Shown: positions 1-7,533 of the stretch, in pieces | Position numbering within the stretch: position 1 is the stretch's first letter | Layout of the letters: each line of letters opens with the position of its first letter | Assembly (NCBI GenBank): GCA_046160675.1 | Contig: JBJXHH010000231.1 | Location: forward strand, 1 to 19,364 | Source of the DNA: JACMJP01 sp046160675 | GTDB taxonomy: Bacteria > Bacteroidota > Bacteroidia > Chitinophagales > BACL12 | Length of the DNA: 19,364 bases | Direction: 5' to 3' | Translations under genes and position numbers: made by a program | The notes under the pieces: model-generated | Databases searched by the model: none | What the model saw: the letters and a program-made list of their open reading frames with translations, nothing else | What the model was told of the DNA's origin: nothing

Positions 1-960
1 GGTATTCCTGATAATACACCCAGCACTACCATCAATAAAGTTTGCGCTTCAGGTATGAAGGCTATAATGATTGGTGCTCAGAGCATTATGCTCGGTACAA
101 ATGACATAGTTGTTGCCGGTGGAATGGAAAGTATGAGCAATGCTCCTTACTACCTCCCGAACGAAAGATGGGGAGCTAAAATGGGAAATAAAGAGGTGAT
201 TGACGGAGTAATAAAAGACGGTTTGTGGGATCCTTACGGCAACAAACACATGGGCAGTTGCGGAGAAACTTGTGCAAGAGAATACAACTTAAGCCGTGAA
301 GACCAGGACAATTATGCCATTGAAAGTTATAAACGGGCAGCCGAAGCATGGAAAACAGGTGCATTTAAGAATGAAGTTGTTCCCATCACAATCCCACAAA
401 AAAAGGGTGACCCGGTAGTGGTAAGCGAAGATGAAGACTATACAAAAGTGAAGTATGATAAAGTGCCCACACTTCCACCCGCATTTGAAAAAACAGGAAC
501 CATTACAGCGGCAAATGCAAGCGGTATCAATGATGGCGCATCAGCCGTTGTGCTGATGAGCAAAGAAAAATGCGAAGAACTGGGCCTGAAACCATTGGCA
601 AAAATCCTTGCCTTTGCAGATGCACAGCAGGCACCTGAATGGTTTACAACTACGCCCGCTAAAGCAATGCCCAAAGCAATTGAAAAAGCAGGCCTTAAAA
701 TTTCTGACATTGATTACTTTGAGATCAATGAAGCTTTCAGCGTTGTAGCACTGGCAAATATGAAAGACCTGGGCATCAGCCATGATAAAACGAATATCTA
801 TGGCGGTGCTGTAGCTATCGGCCACCCTATTGGAAGTTCGGGTGCAAGGATTACTATCACCCTACTTAGTGCTTTACAAAACAACAATAAAAAGTACGGT
901 TGTGCCGGCATTTGTAATGGGGGTGGAGGCGCAAGCGCTATCGTAATAGAGAGGTTGTAA
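1..960 (+). CDS. Acetyl-CoA acetyltransferase / thiolase, 5' end missing
   Basis: Thiolase-fold enzyme that joins two acetyl-CoA molecules to acetoacetyl-CoA, or cleaves a 3-ketoacyl-CoA in the reverse sense; cytoplasmic. The frame is open from base 1, and 319 codons are visible before TAA. The nucleophilic cysteine lies in NKVCASGMKA (visible residue 15). The other catalytic elements are NEAF (N243), GHPIG (H275) and the CNGGGG cysteine (C305). Their spacing fits known biosynthetic thiolases, so about 73 N-terminal residues are missing beyond the window edge. The ATG at 55 is internal and lies past the active-site cysteine, so it is not the start. All catalytic residues are intact. The biosynthetic type (atoB/phaA-like) is more likely than degradative FadA because of the CASGMKA and GHPIG contexts, but substrate chain length cannot be read from sequence. 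No fatty-acid or ketone-body partner gene is visible, because the upstream side is cut. Confidence 0.95.
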   Translation, partial: GIPDNTPSTTINKVCASGMKAIMIGAQSIMLGTNDIVVAGGMESMSNAPYYLPNERWGAKMGNKEVIDGVIKDGLWDPYGNKHMGSCGETCAREYNLSREDQDNYAIESYKRAAEAWKTGAFKNEVVPITIPQKKGDPVVVSEDEDYTKVKYDKVPTLPPAFEKTGTITAANASGINDGASAVVLMSKEKCEELGLKPLAKILAFADAQQAPEWFTTTPAKAMPKAIEKAGLKISDIDYFEINEAFSVVALANMKDLGISHDKTNIYGGAVAIGHPIGSSGARITITLLSALQNNNKKYGCAGICNGGGGASAIVIERL

Positions 961-1078
961 TTCCAAAGATCATGGCTTAAGGGTAAAACTTTTTTTCAGG
1001 TTTTTTATACTCATTCATGTTGTCAACACAATAAACCCGGCATCATTTTCATTATAGGTCAGAACTTTAACCGGTTTT

Positions 1079-1996
1079 ATGAAGAAGTCTATACTTTTCT
1101 TGTTCCTGCTCGCCTACGGTGGTTTATCATTTGCTCAAATCAATAAAATTGACACTGTTGACTTGCGCAAGCTGAAAAGTTATGAAGACACTATCCGCTG
1201 GCTGGGAAAAACGATCGTAGAAAATGAAGACTGGCAACAAAGGGAAGCTGCCATTGGCAAGATCATCCCCACTTTAGTAAAAGCATTGAAAATTGAAAAC
1301 TCTTTTAAATATCCTTTCGATTCGTTGCAAACAATTCAAGTTATAAAACCTGCTGATGATGCATTCAGGATCTTTACCTGGCAAATGACAATGAAAGACC
1401 AGAGCCGCAGATATTACGGCGCCATTCAAATGAACAGCAAAGAATTACAACTCTTCCCTTTAATTGATATGAGTTTATTCATCCCAAATATAGAAGACAC
1501 GGTACTGGATAATAACAACTGGTGGGGTTGTATTTATTATAATGTTGTGGAATGGAAATCAAAAAAAACAAAAGATGACTATTATTTATTGTTCGGTTGG
1601 GATGCAAATGATGCATTCAGCAACAAAAAAGTAGTGGATGTTCTTTGGTTTGATAGTTTTGGAAAACCCTGGTTTGGCAAGCCTGTTTTCAATATTGATG
1701 ATAAAGAACTGCGTACAAGGGTGATACTTGAATACAAAGAGGACGCAAATCCAACTTTTAATTTTGATGAAGAGCTGGAGATGATAGTATTTGATTACTT
1801 GCGCCCGGAAAACCCGCTGAGTGAAGGTATTTACTCAACTTATATCCCTGACGGAACATACCAGGGTTTTAGATTTGAAGAAGGTATGTGGAAACTCCAG
1901 CGGGAGGTTTTTGATCTTGAAATGGAAACTGCTCCCATCTTTAAACCGAAATACGAAGGGGAAGACCCGAACATGTACATTAAGAAAGATGAATGA
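1079..1996 (+). CDS. Secreted or periplasmic protein of unknown function, 305 aa
   Basis: I do not recognise a domain. The protein starts with a standard signal peptide: two lysines, a Leu/Phe-rich core and an SFAQ end at about residue 20, so it should leave the cytoplasm. There is no C-terminal T9SS sorting domain and no lipobox, so a soluble periplasmic location is the simplest inference. The body is rich in Trp, Asp, Glu and Lys, with many aromatic residues in the middle (a YYLLFGWDAN stretch around residue 165) and an acidic C-terminus. It looks like one compact globular domain without repeats. The ATG at 1079 is chosen because the signal peptide follows it directly. The gene lies 118 bases after the thiolase and converges on the RNA methyltransferase gene, so it is probably transcribed alone or by readthrough from the thiolase gene. 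Confidence 0.85.
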   Translation: MKKSILFLFLLAYGGLSFAQINKIDTVDLRKLKSYEDTIRWLGKTIVENEDWQQREAAIGKIIPTLVKALKIENSFKYPFDSLQTIQVIKPADDAFRIFTWQMTMKDQSRRYYGAIQMNSKELQLFPLIDMSLFIPNIEDTVLDNNNWWGCIYYNVVEWKSKKTKDDYYLLFGWDANDAFSNKKVVDVLWFDSFGKPWFGKPVFNIDDKELRTRVILEYKEDANPTFNFDEELEMIVFDYLRPENPLSEGIYSTYIPDGTYQGFRFEEGMWKLQREVFDLEMETAPIFKPKYEGEDPNMYIKKDE

Positions 1997-2054
1997 TTAC
2001 AAAGTAAATTGTAAATAAGAGAAATTATTTGAAAGTACTCTCTCTGATTTTTTT

Positions 2055-2792
2055 TCAACTTCTCACAACATGAGATAGGATTATGGAACAGGCCACGGCA
2101 GCATTTAAAGATTCGGCGCCACCAGTTTTCGGAATCGTTATTTTCTCCTCACAGAATTTCCCTAATTCCTCGTTTATGCCATGGCTTTCATTTCCCACAA
2201 GTAAAATACCGGGCTCAATTTTTTTGAGTTCGTATAGGGAAGTTCCATTTAGTGTTGCAGCGTATTTTTTTTGGGAAGCAGACGAAAGAAAATTTTTCAG
2301 ATCAACATAGGCAACTTCTACCCTGAATACGGAACCCATACTTGCCTGTATCACTTTCGGGTTAAACACATCTACACAATCATGAGAACAAAAAACGTTT
2401 TTTACACCAAACCAATCAGCGCTGCGGATTATGGTTCCGAAATTCCCCGGATCGTTGATGTTATCTAAAGCTATTTCCCAGCTTAATTCATTTCGCACCA
2501 CCCGGTTTGTTTCCCGCTGTGATGCAATGGCAATAACCGGCTGAGGGGTTTGCAGATTTGATGCTTTCGCTATCTCCTGTTCAGTAGTTTCTACAACTTC
2601 CACCTGCTTGGGGATTACTGCTGCGTTATGCGCTAACCAACTCTGCGTAGCCGCAATTAACTTTAACGGATATTCCGTGGCGATAGCTTCTTTTACGATC
2701 TTATCGCCTTCAATCATAAATTGGGCATATTTTTGCCTGTATTTTTTTTGCCTCAGGCTTTGAATGAATTTGATTTGAGCTTTACTCAACAT
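2055..2792 (-). CDS. TrmH/SpoU-family RNA 2'-O-methyltransferase
   Basis: Cytoplasmic SAM-dependent methyltransferase of the SPOUT class that methylates a ribose 2'-OH in tRNA or rRNA. From the start used here (MLSKAQIK, 245 residues), an N-terminal substrate-binding domain occupies roughly residues 1-95. The three SpoU motifs follow. Motif 1 is NINDPGNFGTIIRSA at about 111-125, with the conserved Asn and the catalytic Arg. Motif 2 is LLVGNESHGI at about 197-206. Motif 3 is IPKTGGAESLNAAVACSI at about 220-237, forming the knotted SAM site. A start three codons upstream (2801) is also open, but MLSKAQ fits the family better. All catalytic features look intact. The exact target nucleotide cannot be assigned. 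The gene is divergent from the Omp85 gene at 2775, and its first codons overlap that gene's probable signal sequence. Confidence 0.93.
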   Translation of the reverse strand: MLSKAQIKFIQSLRQKKYRQKYAQFMIEGDKIVKEAIATEYPLKLIAATQSWLAHNAAVIPKQVEVVETTEQEIAKASNLQTPQPVIAIASQRETNRVVRNELSWEIALDNINDPGNFGTIIRSADWFGVKNVFCSHDCVDVFNPKVIQASMGSVFRVEVAYVDLKNFLSSASQKKYAATLNGTSLYELKKIEPGILLVGNESHGINEELGKFCEEKITIPKTGGAESLNAAVACSIILSHVVRS

Positions 2793-5282
2793 AGCGTACA
2801 AAAGTATATCTGCGCCAGCATAATTTGTATTTGTGTCTTTTTGTTTGCATCCTGCTCCAATGCAAGATATTTAACAGAAGGGCAATATTATTACAAAGGC
2901 ACGGAAGTAAACATTACAGATTCTGCTAATCTCCCGGCTTCACTCGAGGGGTTGCAAGATGACCTTGCAGACCTGAGTAAGATGGAACCCAATAAAAAAC
3001 TTCTTGGTGTTTATCCGCTAAAATTATGGTTTTACAATGTAGGTGACACGGGAATAGATATGTATATACGAAACAGGGCAGAGCTTGAAAAAAGGTTTTT
3101 GTTTTTTGATTTTGAAAAGCTCGTAAACAATTTGAATATTCTTGAACCCAAAAGTAAATTCAGAAACTGGCTCACAAATAAAGCAGGTGAAGCACCCGGC
3201 CTCATGGATTCGGCGCTGGTAATAGATACGAAAGTGCGTATGCAAAATTACTTGTATAACAGGGGTTACTTTACGCCGGAGGTGGGTTTCGAAATTGATT
3301 ATGTAAGCCATGAAAGAACCAGGAGGGCAACAGTGGAATATGAAGTAAACCTGAATACATTGTACAGGATGCGGACAATTACTTATGAGATTGAGGATCC
3401 TGAAATGAAGCGTATTATAAACCTGATTCCGGATACAAGCTATCTGCAACCCGGAAACCCCTTTGATGTTGATTACATTAAAAATGAAAGAACCCGCATC
3501 GCAAATTTTTTACTGACCTACGGATATTATGGTTTTGAGAAAGACTATGTATATTTTGAAGCAGACACCGCATCCGGCATTGATTCTCTGGATATTTTTG
3601 TGAAAATAGCAAAACCCTTAAAAGACAGCATCCACAGGCGATACAGGATAAATAGAGTATTTGTTTACCCGAATGCCAAGCTGGACCTGAATAGCGGACT
3701 ACCTACTGATACTCTCAGGTACAATGATGGGAAAAGTGACTATTATATCATCGGATCAAATATCAGGTACAAACCAAAATCACTTGCTGATAACATTTTT
3801 ATAAATGATTCAAGCACTATTTATGATGATGGTGCATATAAGGTTCAATTGCGATATTATGATATTGAAGATTTCAGGCAGACGATTGCATCATTTTCTA
3901 ACCTCGGGATTTTTAAATATGTTTCATACAATATCAATGTGGCAGATACCGGTAATTATTTCCGCTACATGGATGTCATCATTAAGCTGGAACCCCTTCC
4001 CGGTAAGACATTTAGTTATGAGTTTAATACAGATATTACTACTGACAAACTCCTGGGTACTTCTCTTAACTTGACTTTTATTCAAAAAAACCTGTTGCGT
4101 AGGCTTGATCAGCTACGGCTTAATATTTATGGTGGGATTGAAAGCCAGGTTACAGGGGGCGCTGTTTTTATTAATACTTCGGAGTTTTCCACTTCCCTTG
4201 ATCTTATTCTACCCCGCAGGTTTTGGCCCATCCCGAACAAAGCGTCTAAAAAAAGTTTCCCGAAAACCATCATTTCAGTAAAAGGCAGTTACAGTAACCG
4301 GCTTGATTTTTATGAATTGTTCAACACAAACTTTTTGTACAACTGGCAGTGGCTGGAAAACACGAAAAGCAAGCAATGGGCTATCGCACCGGTAAACATA
4401 AATATTGTTAGTATTCTTGATACCACAACTACATTTAATGAGATATTGCAAGATAACCTTTTACTACTGCAAAGTTTTCAGGAACAGTTGATTTTTGCTC
4501 CGGGCGTATCTTTTATTTATAATAGTCAGCTTCGTCAGGACAAGCGAAATGATTTTTATTTTAAAGGATCGCTTGAAGTAGCAGGCATGATATATCATGC
4601 ACTTTCGCATTGGGGGGAATTTTCTAAAGAGGATACCATTACCCGCACCATCGGCAATTTACCCTATTCAAATTTTACAAGAATTGATTTTGATGTAAGA
4701 GACTACTTTGAAATTAACAACTCAAATAATCTTGCATTCAGATTTCTTGCAAGCATTTCCGTCCCTTACTGGAACAGTGAAGTGAATCCTTATGTAAAAC
4801 AATTTTATGCAGGCGGAGCAAATGATATTCGTGCTTTCCCTATTCGTAAACTTGGACCGGGGGGGTATTTTCCATTCTATGAAAATTATGAAGACAGCAT
4901 TGTGGAAGTAATACCCGGCGATCAAAACGGGGATATTAAACTGGGACTAAATGCGGAGTACAGGTTTGATCTCTTCAGTATTTTTGAAGGAGCATTGTTT
5001 TGTGATATAGGAAATATCTGGACGTTAAAACCCGACCCTGCAAGGCCATTTTCAAATTTTGAGTTTTCTGATTTTTATAATGAATTGGCTATAGGTCCGG
5101 GTGCCGGCTTACGATTGGATTTTGAGTATGTAATTGTAAGGCTTGATGCTGCTTACCCACTAAAAGACCCGGCATTGGATAGTAAAAACGGGCAGGAGCG
5201 TATCCAGCAAATTATAGATAACGGTTTGGTGCCGCCGGAGAAAAAGGTTGTGTGGAGTTTAGCTTTTGCCTACCCATTCTAA
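2775..5282 (+). CDS. BamA/TamA-family (Omp85) outer-membrane protein, TamL-like lipoprotein type
   Basis: Outer-membrane beta-barrel protein of the Omp85 superfamily, expected to help insert or assemble other outer-membrane proteins. The N-terminus carries a hydrophobic core ending in FLFASC, a lipobox, followed by SNARYLTEGQYYY, as in the lipidated TamA-like proteins (TamL) of Bacteroidota. POTRA-like segments fill the N-terminal half (for example around YRINRVFVYP). The C-terminal barrel has the Omp85 loop-6 motif as IRAF at about 685-688, GLNAEYRFDLF after it, and a terminal Phe (AFAYPF). No ATG or GTG lies at the right place: the in-frame options are TTG at 2775 (Cys at residue 28), 2760 or 2721. 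I use 2775, which gives 835 residues, the shortest plausible signal peptide and the least overlap with the divergent methyltransferase gene. TamA versus BamA is not settled; the lipobox and length favour the TamL type. No tamB is visible. Confidence 0.88.
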   Translation: MSFTQHSVQKYICASIICICVFLFASCSNARYLTEGQYYYKGTEVNITDSANLPASLEGLQDDLADLSKMEPNKKLLGVYPLKLWFYNVGDTGIDMYIRNRAELEKRFLFFDFEKLVNNLNILEPKSKFRNWLTNKAGEAPGLMDSALVIDTKVRMQNYLYNRGYFTPEVGFEIDYVSHERTRRATVEYEVNLNTLYRMRTITYEIEDPEMKRIINLIPDTSYLQPGNPFDVDYIKNERTRIANFLLTYGYYGFEKDYVYFEADTASGIDSLDIFVKIAKPLKDSIHRRYRINRVFVYPNAKLDLNSGLPTDTLRYNDGKSDYYIIGSNIRYKPKSLADNIFINDSSTIYDDGAYKVQLRYYDIEDFRQTIASFSNLGIFKYVSYNINVADTGNYFRYMDVIIKLEPLPGKTFSYEFNTDITTDKLLGTSLNLTFIQKNLLRRLDQLRLNIYGGIESQVTGGAVFINTSEFSTSLDLILPRRFWPIPNKASKKSFPKTIISVKGSYSNRLDFYELFNTNFLYNWQWLENTKSKQWAIAPVNINIVSILDTTTTFNEILQDNLLLLQSFQEQLIFAPGVSFIYNSQLRQDKRNDFYFKGSLEVAGMIYHALSHWGEFSKEDTITRTIGNLPYSNFTRIDFDVRDYFEINNSNNLAFRFLASISVPYWNSEVNPYVKQFYAGGANDIRAFPIRKLGPGGYFPFYENYEDSIVEVIPGDQNGDIKLGLNAEYRFDLFSIFEGALFCDIGNIWTLKPDPARPFSNFEFSDFYNELAIGPGAGLRLDFEYVIVRLDAAYPLKDPALDSKNGQERIQQIIDNGLVPPEKKVVWSLAFAYPF

Positions 5283-5323
5283 CATTTCTCAGCCAATTGT
5301 AAAACTTATACTGTAGGGTTACA

Positions 5324-5350
5324 TTGTTCGTTACTCTTGAAGTAACTTTA
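5324..5350 (+). promoter_or_regulatory. Possible Bacteroidota-type promoter for the tandem T9SS genes
   Basis: A TTG at 5324-5326 is followed after 16 bases by TAACTTTA at 5343-5350. This matches the Bacteroidota -7 consensus TAnnTTTG at seven of eight positions. The spacing is slightly short. Transcription would begin just before the ATG at 5368, giving a very short leader, which supports that start over the TTG at 5353. Judged by eye only. Confidence 0.28.
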
Positions 5351-5367
5351 AGTTGAATTTTAGAAGT

Positions 5368-7533
5368 ATGATAAGAACGTTTCGTGGATTTATTTTATTG
5401 ACATTTTGTTTGTTTTCTAGTGTTGTTTTTTCGCAAACTTATTTACATGACCCCATTACCACTTTAAAAAATAATGCGGCTCAGGCATTGTTTCCTTTTA
5501 CAGGTGGAGTGAACAATCCGCAGTTTCATGCAACAGATTTTACGGCAGACGGCATAAAAGACCTAGTTATCTTCGACCGAAATGGGGGCAAAATTCTCAC
5601 ATTTCAGAATCAGGGAACTCCGGATGTATCAGACTATACCTACCGTCCTTACTTCCAGCAATTATTTCCTCCAATGAAGTACTGGTGTGTTTTAGTGGAT
5701 TATAATTGTGATGGAATGGAAGATATATTTACTGCAAATGAATTCAACGTTTATCTCTATAAAGCTAACATGGACGGTGGACTACACTATGAGCTTGTTT
5801 ATGAGAAAGTAAAATATCATGAGGCCGGATTTACATTTGATCTCAACGTTGGGATAATTGATATACCCGGTTTTGCAGATGTAAATTTTGATGGCGACCT
5901 TGATGTTCTCACTTTTAATCCTTCCGGAGGTGTGGTAGATTATTTTGAAAATATGCAGGTTGAGGAAGGTCTTGATTGCGATACCCTGAAGTTGAACCAT
6001 GTTGATGGTTGTTGGGGTTCATTTTATGAATCGGGGTTAGTAAAAGCTGTAGAGTTGGATTATGCCTGCAAGGGCGTAACTTCAAAAACTACGGATGGCG
6101 TACATGCAGGCTCTACATTTTTGTGTTTTGATGAAGATGCTGATGAAGACATTGATGTAGTTCTTGGTGATCTTGCTTTCAATAATTTGAACAGGCTGGT
6201 CAATGGGGGCGATAAAACCTTTGCACATGTTATAGCGCAGGATACAGTTTTTCCCGCTTATGATTTTTCATATGATGTAGATATTTTCCCTGCCCCCTTT
6301 TTAATAGATATTGATAATGATGAGAAGAAAGATATGATCGTTTCACCGAACAAAGAGAACAGTAGTGAAAATTTTAAGAATGTCTGGTTTTATAAAAATA
6401 TTTCATCTGACGAAACCTATATTTTCGATTTTCAGACAGACTCATTCTTTGTAAGTGAAATGGTAGATGTTGGCGAAGGGGCAAGACCTGCTCTTTTTGA
6501 TTATAATAACGATGGGCTACTCGATATTGTGATTGGAAATAATGGGTATTATAATAATGCGGAATTCACTACTTCCCTTGCACTTTATGAAAATATAGGG
6601 ACTCTTTTAGAGCCATCATATCAGCTTATCACCCGGGACCTTGCAGGTATTTCTGTTTATGGATTTAACAACATTGCCCCGACTTTTGGAGACATGGATG
6701 GAGATGGCGACCAGGATTTGCTCTTTGGTGAAAGCAACGGATTTATACAACTTTTCAAAAACACATCTGCTGCTGGAGACCCAGCAAACTTTTCAATTTT
6801 AGTAGCAAACTACCTTGGCATTGATGTAGGTAAAAAATCTGCACCACAAATAGTGGATGTAAATGACGATGGTTTGCCCGATTTAATTATTGGCGAGGAA
6901 AATGGCAATCTGAATTATTATGAAAACACAGGAACTTTAGCTGTTCCTGCTTTTTCGCTGGTTTCGGACCTTTGGGGCGGAGTGGATGTGAGGGTGCCTC
7001 CAAGCACAACTGGTAACAGTGTTCCTTTTCTTACTAAGGTAATTGACGGCAACTGGGATTTATTTGTTGGTTCAGAAAGCGGATCAATTTTCCAATACGA
7101 AGTTACAACTGATTTCACCGGCATATTTACAAAACTTACTTCCGCTTTTTCAAATATTGATGAGGGTGTATTCACTTCAGGGCAATTTGCGGACATCACA
7201 AACGACGGTAGCCCTGAGCTGCTTACAGGTAATTATAGAGGAGGCATAACTCTCTACAGGGAAGAGGGAACATTTGATGCTGTTTTGGAAAATGAAGAGG
7301 ACATATCAATTCATGTTTTCCCGAATCCGGCCTCAGATATTTTGCATTTTTCATTTTTTCCTGTTGATGCGGTTTCAGAAATCTCAATATTTGATGTTAC
7401 AGGAAAGAGAATGTCTTCACTGGAAATCATGGGTAACAATCTTGACATTTCCTTTCTTTCGCCGGGTGTGTATTTTTTCAATTTCAGAAATCAGCAAACA
7501 CATTCAGTAACGCATAAAATCATAAAATTGTGA
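5368..7533 (+). CDS. T9SS-exported FG-GAP/VCBS repeat protein, first of a tandem pair
   Basis: Predicted extracellular or cell-surface beta-propeller protein of 721 residues; its ligand is unknown. A signal peptide of about 23 residues ends in VVFSQ. Nine DxxxDGxxD-type calcium loops, as found in FG-GAP/VCBS repeats, begin at about residues 57, 111, 171, 255, 314, 378, 442, 497 and 609. The C-terminus from about 649 is a T9SS type A sorting domain (VFPNPASD, then SPGVYFF and a Lys-rich end), removed during export through the outer membrane. Cysteines at 114, 204, 215 and 234 match the neighbouring paralogue in spacing. The ATG at 5368 is preferred to an in-frame TTG at 5353, because the signal peptide starts there and the length then equals the paralogue's. 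The gene ends in a GTGA overlap with the next. Such proteins may serve in adhesion or polymer binding, but nothing here shows a catalytic site. Confidence 0.9.
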   Translation: MIRTFRGFILLTFCLFSSVVFSQTYLHDPITTLKNNAAQALFPFTGGVNNPQFHATDFTADGIKDLVIFDRNGGKILTFQNQGTPDVSDYTYRPYFQQLFPPMKYWCVLVDYNCDGMEDIFTANEFNVYLYKANMDGGLHYELVYEKVKYHEAGFTFDLNVGIIDIPGFADVNFDGDLDVLTFNPSGGVVDYFENMQVEEGLDCDTLKLNHVDGCWGSFYESGLVKAVELDYACKGVTSKTTDGVHAGSTFLCFDEDADEDIDVVLGDLAFNNLNRLVNGGDKTFAHVIAQDTVFPAYDFSYDVDIFPAPFLIDIDNDEKKDMIVSPNKENSSENFKNVWFYKNISSDETYIFDFQTDSFFVSEMVDVGEGARPALFDYNNDGLLDIVIGNNGYYNNAEFTTSLALYENIGTLLEPSYQLITRDLAGISVYGFNNIAPTFGDMDGDGDQDLLFGESNGFIQLFKNTSAAGDPANFSILVANYLGIDVGKKSAPQIVDVNDDGLPDLIIGEENGNLNYYENTGTLAVPAFSLVSDLWGGVDVRVPPSTTGNSVPFLTKVIDGNWDLFVGSESGSIFQYEVTTDFTGIFTKLTSAFSNIDEGVFTSGQFADITNDGSPELLTGNYRGGITLYREEGTFDAVLENEEDISIHVFPNPASDILHFSFFPVDAVSEISIFDVTGKRMSSLEIMGNNLDISFLSPGVYFFNFRNQQTHSVTHKIIKL

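Noticed and set aside
1069..1076. AACCGGTT palindrome just before the ATG at 1079
   Set aside because: Eight bases with no flanking symmetry and no second copy nearby; expected by chance.
2015..2060. AGAGA...TCTCT with a following run of eight T as a terminator after the 305-residue gene
   Set aside because: The stem is only about five weak pairs around a 16-base loop; the T-run alone is not enough in AT-rich DNA.
3024..3449. 141-residue open frame on the minus strand
   Set aside because: It lies wholly inside the Omp85 gene, has no domain or signal and a composition typical of antisense translation.
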